Positions 6,973 to 11,026 of a DNA stretch of 11,026 bases are shown piece after piece. Position 1 is the first letter of the stretch. The number at the start of each line of letters is the position of its first letter. Position numbers and translations under genes: made by a program. The stretch comes from JAADHG01 sp964418645 (GTDB lineage: Bacteria > Bacteroidota > Bacteroidia > Flavobacteriales > Flavobacteriaceae): assembly GCA_964418645.1 (NCBI GenBank), contig CAYQME010000071.1, forward strand, positions 1 to 11,026, in the 5' to 3' direction. The notes under the pieces are model-generated. The model had not been told where the DNA came from, searched no databases, and saw nothing but the letters and a program-made list of their open reading frames with translations.

Positions 6973-8094
6973 TTAGTATTGAGAAATCAATGCATTTGAA
7001 AACAATTGAACTTCTTCTAATGTCCCAGTACTTATTCTACACCAATCATAAAATGGAGGGAAAGCACGCCCAATTTTAATCTCTTTTTCTAACATTTTTG
7101 CGCCCAATTGGTTAATGTTTTTCCCAGACTTAAAGAATATAAAATTAGTACTCGATTTAATATAGTCTAGCTCTAAATGGTCAAGGGTTTTATAAATAAT
7201 TTGTTTAGCTTCTTTATTTTTTTGAAGAGCAAAATTATAAAACTCTTTATCTAATAGAGCCTCTTTTGCACCTTCAATGGCATATACATTACTCATAGCA
7301 ACCACATTTGCTCTAATTATTTTGGCTAATTCTGGTTTGGCAATAAGATAACCTATACGCATTCCTGCCATTCCATATACTTTAGAGAAAGTTTTTGAAA
7401 CAATAATATTTTCACCCTTTTTTACTAAATCTATCATGGATGGATAATTGGGATCATCAATATAATCGTAATAGGCTTCATCACTAAAAACTAAAGTTTT
7501 TTTACTAACTGAAGAACAAAAATCGATAAGTGTATCTTTTGGTAAAAGTGTAGATGTTGGATTGTTAGGGTTACATAAAAACACCATTTTAGTTTTTGAT
7601 GAAATCCGTTTTTCAATTTCTTGTAAATCATAACCTAAATTTTCATCTACAGGAACCCAGTTAATATTTGCGCCCCACATTTCGGCATATTGCATCATTG
7701 CTAGAAATGTAGGTTTTGCAGCAATTATTTCGCCACCATCTGCTGTAAAAGTAATCCCAGCAATTTTTAAACCTTCTGTAGAGCCTCCAGTAATAATTAC
7801 ACTTTCGGGTGCTACACCATGTTTCTCTGCTAATTTTAATGCAAGATCATCGGCATAGGCATAAGGATATCTGCAGCCATCGTTAAAGGCTTTTGTAACT
7901 GCATTTCTTACTCTTTCGGAAGGACCATAAGGATTTTCATTGGAACTTAATCTAATGGGGTTTGAAAATACTCTAGGGTTAAACTTTCTTATCTCTTCGG
8001 CAGATAATGGCTGTATTCCGGTTAAGCCATTTAATAATGTGAGACCACCAGCTAAACTAGCTGTTTTTAGCCATTCTCTTCTGTTGAGTTTCAT
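6973..8094 (-). CDS. Tat-exported class I/II PLP aminotransferase, HisC-like
   Basis: This 373-residue fold-type I PLP enzyme resembles histidinol-phosphate aminotransferase. It has an N-terminal twin-arginine signal: NRREWLK at 4-10, a weakly hydrophobic stretch to about 27 and possible cleavage after PLSA (about 32). HisC-like motifs: SSNENPYGPS (50-59), CNPNNPT (174-180), FSDEAYYDY (203-211) with PLP-ring Asp D205, TFSKVYGMAGMRIGY with the Schiff-base lysine K238 and phosphate-binding R246, and WCRISTGT (351-358) with R353 expected to hold the substrate carboxylate. The catalytic set is complete. It stands alone, with no his genes nearby, and the Tat signal predicts transport after folding with PLP, so it is probably not the biosynthetic HisC. 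Substrate unknown; a periplasmic amino-acid-related role is inferred. Exported PLP enzymes are known (for example PvdN in Pseudomonas). It is divergent from the TetR gene. Confidence 0.87.
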   Translation of the reverse strand: MKLNRREWLKTASLAGGLTLLNGLTGIQPLSAEEIRKFNPRVFSNPIRLSSNENPYGPSERVRNAVTKAFNDGCRYPYAYADDLALKLAEKHGVAPESVIITGGSTEGLKIAGITFTADGGEIIAAKPTFLAMMQYAEMWGANINWVPVDENLGYDLQEIEKRISSKTKMVFLCNPNNPTSTLLPKDTLIDFCSSVSKKTLVFSDEAYYDYIDDPNYPSMIDLVKKGENIIVSKTFSKVYGMAGMRIGYLIAKPELAKIIRANVVAMSNVYAIEGAKEALLDKEFYNFALQKNKEAKQIIYKTLDHLELDYIKSSTNFIFFKSGKNINQLGAKMLEKEIKIGRAFPPFYDWCRISTGTLEEVQLFSNALISQY

Positions 8095-8109
8095 AAATTG
8101 TTGGTTTTT

Positions 8110-8134
8110 ACTAAATTAAGATTTTTAAGTTAGT
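8110..8134. promoter_or_regulatory. inverted repeat, candidate operator in the divergent promoter region
   Basis: Arm ACTAAATTAA (8110-8119) and arm TTAAGTTAGT (8125-8134) are inverted copies with one mismatch, separated by GATTT. The repeat covers the -7 element and most of the spacer of the predicted promoter of the aminotransferase gene, and its right arm contains GTTAGT, the half-site of the palindrome in front of paaE. It is a candidate binding site for the adjacent TetR protein, but AT-rich DNA gives such repeats by chance fairly often. Confidence 0.42.
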
Positions 8135-8142
8135 TATCAAAA
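8111..8142 (-). promoter_or_regulatory. candidate promoter of the Tat aminotransferase gene
   Basis: On the minus strand, TTTTG (plus 8138-8142) is followed after 19 nt by TAATTTAG (plus 8111-8118). This matches the Bacteroidetes -33/-7 pattern with one -7 mismatch and standard spacing. It implies a short leader of roughly 10 nt before the start at 8094. Confidence 0.45.
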
Positions 8143-8221
8143 TTCATTTTTTTTCAGAATCTGTATTGATTTATACTTTTTCCGATTCGTTATTCATTTT
8201 TCTGTATATTCAACCATTAAT

Positions 8222-8791
8222 ATGAGAACAGAAACCCGAAAAGATGAGATTATTAAAACTTCGGCAATTCTTTTTAAAGAAAAAGGATTTAGCGCTGTAA
8301 CCATGCGAGATATCGCTAAGGCAATGGGTATGAAAGCGGCTAGTTTATATAATCATATTAGTTCTAAACAAGAGATACTTTCAAATATTATTATTTCTTT
8401 GGCTGAAGAGTTTACCATTGGTATGGAACATATTATGAACTCAAAAAGTTCTAGTATTGATAAAATAAATAATATAGTAATACTTCATGTAAATATTACA
8501 TCTAATAATGTTTACGGAATGGCATCACTCAATAATGATTGGATGCATCTTGAAGATAATCTAGATTATTATTTGAAATTACGATTAGATTATGAAGATA
8601 ATTTCAGGCAAATTATAGAGCAAGGGATCCAAAATAATGAGCTTAAAAGCACAAATGCCGAAGTAATGTTGTTTTCGATACTGTCAACCCTTCGTTCTCT
8701 GTATATTTGGATTCCTAATAAGGAAGATCTAAACCCACCCCAATTAGCTGCTGATCTTAGCCAAGTTTTATTAATGGGAATTATTAAATAG
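8222..8791 (+). CDS. TetR/AcrR-family regulator, likely controller of the paa operon
   Basis: This 189-residue cytoplasmic repressor has a normal TetR length. The N-terminal helix-turn-helix (about 9-54) reads KDEIIKTSAILFKEKGFSAV then TMRDIAKAMGMKAASLYNHISSKQEIL, a textbook TetR DNA-binding domain. The C-terminal ligand domain is more variable and not diagnostic. The gene points the same way as paaE and ends 76 bp before the preferred paaE start; a perfect palindrome lies in that gap. TetR-type PaaR repressors that respond to phenylacetyl-CoA control paa genes in other bacteria (shown in Thermus), so this role is inferred from position and family. The divergent aminotransferase gene could also be a target because the intergenic region holds a related half-site. 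No gene symbol is given, since PaaR identity is not shown by sequence alone. Confidence 0.85.
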   Translation: MRTETRKDEIIKTSAILFKEKGFSAVTMRDIAKAMGMKAASLYNHISSKQEILSNIIISLAEEFTIGMEHIMNSKSSSIDKINNIVILHVNITSNNVYGMASLNNDWMHLEDNLDYYLKLRLDYEDNFRQIIEQGIQNNELKSTNAEVMLFSILSTLRSLYIWIPNKEDLNPPQLAADLSQVLLMGIIK

Positions 8792-8802
8792 TTTATCTAA
8801 TT

Positions 8803-8838
8803 TTTGTAAATTTGTAAACGAGACTAACAATCGTTAGT
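8803..8838 (+). promoter_or_regulatory. paaE promoter -7-like element and palindromic operator
   Basis: A tandem TTTGTAAA (8803-8810 and 8811-8818) contains TAAATTTG (8807-8814), a full TAnnTTTG match. No convincing -33 TTG lies at the usual distance. Immediately downstream, ACTAAC (8823-8828) and GTTAGT (8833-8838) form a perfect 6-bp inverted repeat with a 4-nt centre, a layout typical of TetR-family operators. A repressor there would cover the expected transcript start. It lies between the TetR gene and paaE, which supports it as the operator of the paa operon. Confidence 0.6.
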
Positions 8839-8867
8839 TTAATTATTTGTTGAATTTAAATAGTTTC

Positions 8868-9941
8868 ATGGCAGAGTTTCATAAAATAAAAATTGCTGAT
8901 ATTTACAAAGAAACAAAAGACACCTCAGTTGTGACTTTTGATATTCCATATCATTTACAAGAGCGGTTTAAATTTATTCAAGGACAGCATTTAACTTTAA
9001 AACAAGACATTAATGGAGAAGATGTACGTCGTTCGTATTCTTTGTGTTCTAGTCCAATTGAAAATAAATGGAAAGTAGCCATTAAGCAAATTCCAGGAGG
9101 AGTGTTTTCTACATTTGCTAATTCTGAATTAAAATCAGGTAATTCTATTGAGATCATGGAGCCTACAGGAAATTTCTATGTTGATGTAGAATCAGAAACT
9201 TCTAAAAACTATATAGCTTTTGCAGCAGGAAGCGGTATTACTCCTTTGCTCTCCATAATAAAAACACATTTAACCCTTGAGCCTAAAAGTACATTCAAAT
9301 TATTTTATTTAAATCAAACGGTAAAATCAATTATCTTTAAAGAAGAAATTGAACGGTTTAAAAATATGTTCTTTGGAAGATTTCAAGCTTTTTATTTCCT
9401 TACAAAAGAACAACGTGATATTCCTTTTTTAAATGGTCGATTTGATAAAGAAAAGTTAGCAGTTTTAACAAAAACCTTTATTGATATAGAAGATACGAAT
9501 CATTGTTTTATTTGTGGTCCACAAGAAATGATTTTCCTGATAAGAGATGAATTACAAGCAGCAGGATTAGGCAAAGAAAAAATTCATTTCGAATTATTTT
9601 TCTCTGGAAGTACAGATGCTGTAGATAAAAAGATAGCTGAAGCTCTTGAACAAAAAGCTGAAGGAACCGAAGTAACCATTATAGATGGAGGGACAGAGTT
9701 TCATTTTATCATGGATGATAATTCTGATACCATTTTAGATGGAGCACTTGAAGCTGGAGCAGATTTACCCTTTGCGTGCAAAGGAGGTGTTTGTAGTACA
9801 TGCAAATGTAAAATAATTGAAGGTTCTGTAGAAATGAAAGTCAATTATGCACTTGAAGAAAGAGAAGTAGAAAACAACTTTATTTTGAGTTGTCAATCAG
9901 TACCAACAAGTAAAAAAGTAAAAGTAGATTTTGATGTTTAA
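8868..9941 (+). CDS. paaE: phenylacetyl-CoA 1,2-epoxidase reductase subunit PaaE
   Basis: This 357-residue electron-transfer subunit of the ring-1,2-phenylacetyl-CoA epoxidase moves electrons from NAD(P)H through FAD and a 2Fe-2S cluster to the diiron subunit PaaA. Domains: ferredoxin-reductase FAD domain (about 5-105, with RRSYS at 54-58 and PTGNF at 99-103), NAD(P) domain (about 112-230, with GSGITP at 121-126 and CGPQEM at 216-221), and a C-terminal plant-type 2Fe-2S ferredoxin domain (about 265-357) with cluster cysteines C304, C309, C312 and C342 in the pattern CxxxxCxxC...C. The length matches known PaaE. The frame is open from a TTG at 8847, but the ATG at 8868 gives MAEFHKIKI, which fits the family. 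In many bacteria paaE is last in paaABCDE; here it leads the operon, directly behind the candidate operator. Confidence 0.93.
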   Translation: MAEFHKIKIADIYKETKDTSVVTFDIPYHLQERFKFIQGQHLTLKQDINGEDVRRSYSLCSSPIENKWKVAIKQIPGGVFSTFANSELKSGNSIEIMEPTGNFYVDVESETSKNYIAFAAGSGITPLLSIIKTHLTLEPKSTFKLFYLNQTVKSIIFKEEIERFKNMFFGRFQAFYFLTKEQRDIPFLNGRFDKEKLAVLTKTFIDIEDTNHCFICGPQEMIFLIRDELQAAGLGKEKIHFELFFSGSTDAVDKKIAEALEQKAEGTEVTIIDGGTEFHFIMDDNSDTILDGALEAGADLPFACKGGVCSTCKCKIIEGSVEMKVNYALEEREVENNFILSCQSVPTSKKVKVDFDV

Positions 9942-9971
9942 AAGCAAAAATAATAAATAAACCCATAATAG

Positions 9972-10001
9972 CCCTTTCCTTTGGAGAGGGTATGGGAGAG
10001 G
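9972..10001. repeat. repeat-type hairpin next to the paaA ribosome binding site
   Basis: CCCTTTCC (9972-9979) pairs with GGAGAGGG (9983-9990), eight pairs with one G-U, around the loop TTT. A second purine block, GGGAGAGG (9994-10001), follows 3 nt later and can pair instead with CCTTTCC (9973-9979). The pattern resembles the CCCTCTCC-TTT-GGAGAGGG-type intergenic repeats that I recall from many Flavobacteriaceae. The second block also ends 3 nt before the paaA ATG, where it may serve as a ribosome binding site. Whether the element is dispersed in this genome cannot be seen from one window. Confidence 0.6.
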
Positions 10002-10004
10002 CTT

Positions 10005-10961
10005 ATGAGTGAAGAACAAATAAAAAATTTAGAAGAACAATTTGAAGCACGTATAGCACGTGACGAAAAGATAGAACCTAAAGATTGGATGCCCGAAAAA
10101 TACAGGCAAACTCACATAAGACAAATGTCTCAACACGCACATTCTGAAATTATTGGGATGCTTCCTGAAGGTAATTGGATTACAAGAGCACCTTCGCTAC
10201 GTCGTAAAGTAGCGCTTTTGGCAAAAGTACAAGACGAAGCTGGACATGGATTGTATTTATATAGTGGAACCGAAACTCTTGGTATTTCAAGAGATGAACT
10301 ATTTGAGCAACTACATTCAGGAAAAGCAAAGTATTCAAGTATTTTCAATTATCCTGCCATTTCTTGGGCAGATATGGGAGCAATTGGTTGGTTGGTTGAT
10401 GGAGCAGCAATAATAAATCAAGTGGCATTATGTGGAACATCATATGGTCCTTATGCTCGAGCTATGGTAAGAATATGTAAAGAAGAAAGTTTTCATCAAC
10501 GTCAAGGATATGAAATTTTAGTTACTCTTATGAAAGGAACTCAAGAGCAAAAAGATATGGCACAAGATGCTTTAAACCGCTTTTGGTGGCCATCACTCAT
10601 GATGTTTGGTCCTAAAGATGAAGATTCACCAAATACAGAACAATCAGTAAAATGGAAATTAAAGCGAAAAACTAATGATGAATTGCGACAACAATTTATA
10701 GATCAAACAGTTCCACAAGCAGATATTTTGGGTCTTACAATTCCTGACCCAGATTTAAAATGGAATGAAGAGAAACAACAACATGATTGGGGAGAAATTG
10801 ATTGGGATGAATTTTGGCAAGTAGTTAAAGGTCATGGTCCTTGTAATAAAGAGCGGATGAAAGCAAGAATTTCAGCTCACAACAACGGTCAATGGGTTAG
10901 AGATGCAGCTATGGCTTATGCTGAAAAACAACCAGAAAGACAAGATAAACAAGCAGTTTAA
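10005..10961 (+). CDS. paaA: phenylacetyl-CoA 1,2-epoxidase catalytic subunit PaaA
   Basis: This 318-residue catalytic diiron subunit of the phenylacetyl-CoA epoxidase adds one oxygen atom to the aromatic ring of phenylacetyl-CoA with PaaC as structural partner. Strong family motifs: MSQHAHSEIIGMLPEGNWITRAPSLRRK region (41-68) with E48, AKVQDEAGHGLYLY (73-86) with the E78-x-x-H81 pair, D132 in the WLVDGAA helix, and KEESFHQRQGYE (159-170) with the second E161-x-x-H164 pair. Together these give the expected ferritin-like diiron ligands (assigned by analogy). Length is close to known PaaA (about 310). The frame opens at a TTG at 9981, but that lies inside the hairpin repeat; the ATG at 10005 gives MSEEQIKNL and is preferred. 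paaB follows 10 nt after the stop, showing an operon. Confidence 0.96.
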   Translation: MSEEQIKNLEEQFEARIARDEKIEPKDWMPEKYRQTHIRQMSQHAHSEIIGMLPEGNWITRAPSLRRKVALLAKVQDEAGHGLYLYSGTETLGISRDELFEQLHSGKAKYSSIFNYPAISWADMGAIGWLVDGAAIINQVALCGTSYGPYARAMVRICKEESFHQRQGYEILVTLMKGTQEQKDMAQDALNRFWWPSLMMFGPKDEDSPNTEQSVKWKLKRKTNDELRQQFIDQTVPQADILGLTIPDPDLKWNEEKQQHDWGEIDWDEFWQVVKGHGPCNKERMKARISAHNNGQWVRDAAMAYAEKQPERQDKQAV

Positions 10962-10971
10962 AAATTAAATT

Positions 10972-11026
10972 ATGAAAAAAAACTGGCCACTTTGGGAAGT
11001 ATTTGTAAGAAGTAAAAATGGATTAG
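10972..11026 (+). CDS. paaB: phenylacetyl-CoA epoxidase subunit PaaB (partial, cut by window end)
   Basis: Only the first 18 codons are visible, reading MKKNWPLWEVFVRSKNGL. This matches the conserved PaaB N-terminus (WPLYEVFVR-x-K-x-GL). PaaB is a small subunit, about 95 residues in E. coli, needed for the epoxidase complex. It starts 10 nt after the paaA stop codon, in the usual paaA-paaB order; paaC and paaD probably follow outside the window. The evidence is short but specific and is strengthened by the context. Confidence 0.85.
   Translation, partial: MKKNWPLWEVFVRSKNGL

Noticed and set aside
8847..8867. TTG at 8847 as the paaE start.
   Set aside because: The added seven residues do not belong to the family, and the ATG at 8868 gives the expected PaaE N-terminus and length.

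Overview
This AT-rich window reads as a chromosomal segment of a member of the Bacteroidetes, most likely Flavobacteriaceae. The signs are low GC, Bacteroidetes-type promoter candidates (TTG...TAnnTTTG), weak Shine-Dalgarno use, a TPR-type sensor kinase paired with a LuxR-type response regulator, a GSCFA-domain gene beside alaS, and a TetR-paaE-paaA-paaB cluster. No rRNA, tRNA, CRISPR array or transposase was seen.

Region 1 (about 1-1362): the 3' end of alaS (C-terminal DHHA1 domain) is followed by a GSCFA-family SGNH-hydrolase-like gene. The 33 bp between them are almost entirely filled by a perfect 8-bp-stem hairpin of the dispersed-repeat type. A weak terminator candidate follows the GSCFA gene.

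Region 2 (1385-3312): a Sec-secreted 622-residue protein with PQQ-like beta-propeller repeats. The propeller appears to be interrupted near its C-terminus by an Ala/Met-rich hydrophobic segment. Its function is unknown.

Region 3 (about 3423-6964): a signalling operon. Its first gene encodes a membrane protein that ends in a histidine-kinase dimerisation/phosphoacceptor (DHp) domain with no ATPase domain. It is followed by a full TPR-sensor histidine kinase and, 2 nt later, a NarL/LuxR-type response regulator. The two DHp domains align without gaps over 81 residues. The first protein is therefore probably a truncated or specialised duplicate of its neighbour; it keeps the histidine but loses the acidic residue after it. 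A strong intrinsic terminator ends the operon.

Region 4 (6973-8094, minus strand): a HisC-like PLP aminotransferase with an N-terminal twin-arginine (Tat) signal, predicted to be exported folded. It is divergent from the TetR gene, and an imperfect inverted repeat overlaps its predicted promoter.

Region 5 (8222-11026): a TetR regulator, then the start of a phenylacetate-degradation operon: paaE (reductase), paaA (diiron oxygenase subunit) and the first codons of paaB, cut by the window end. A perfect ACTAAC-N4-GTTAGT palindrome just downstream of a -7-like element in front of paaE is the best candidate operator for the TetR protein. By analogy with PaaR, this regulator would release the operon when phenylacetyl-CoA is present. 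A second repeat-type hairpin lies in the paaE-paaA gap, next to the paaA ribosome binding site.
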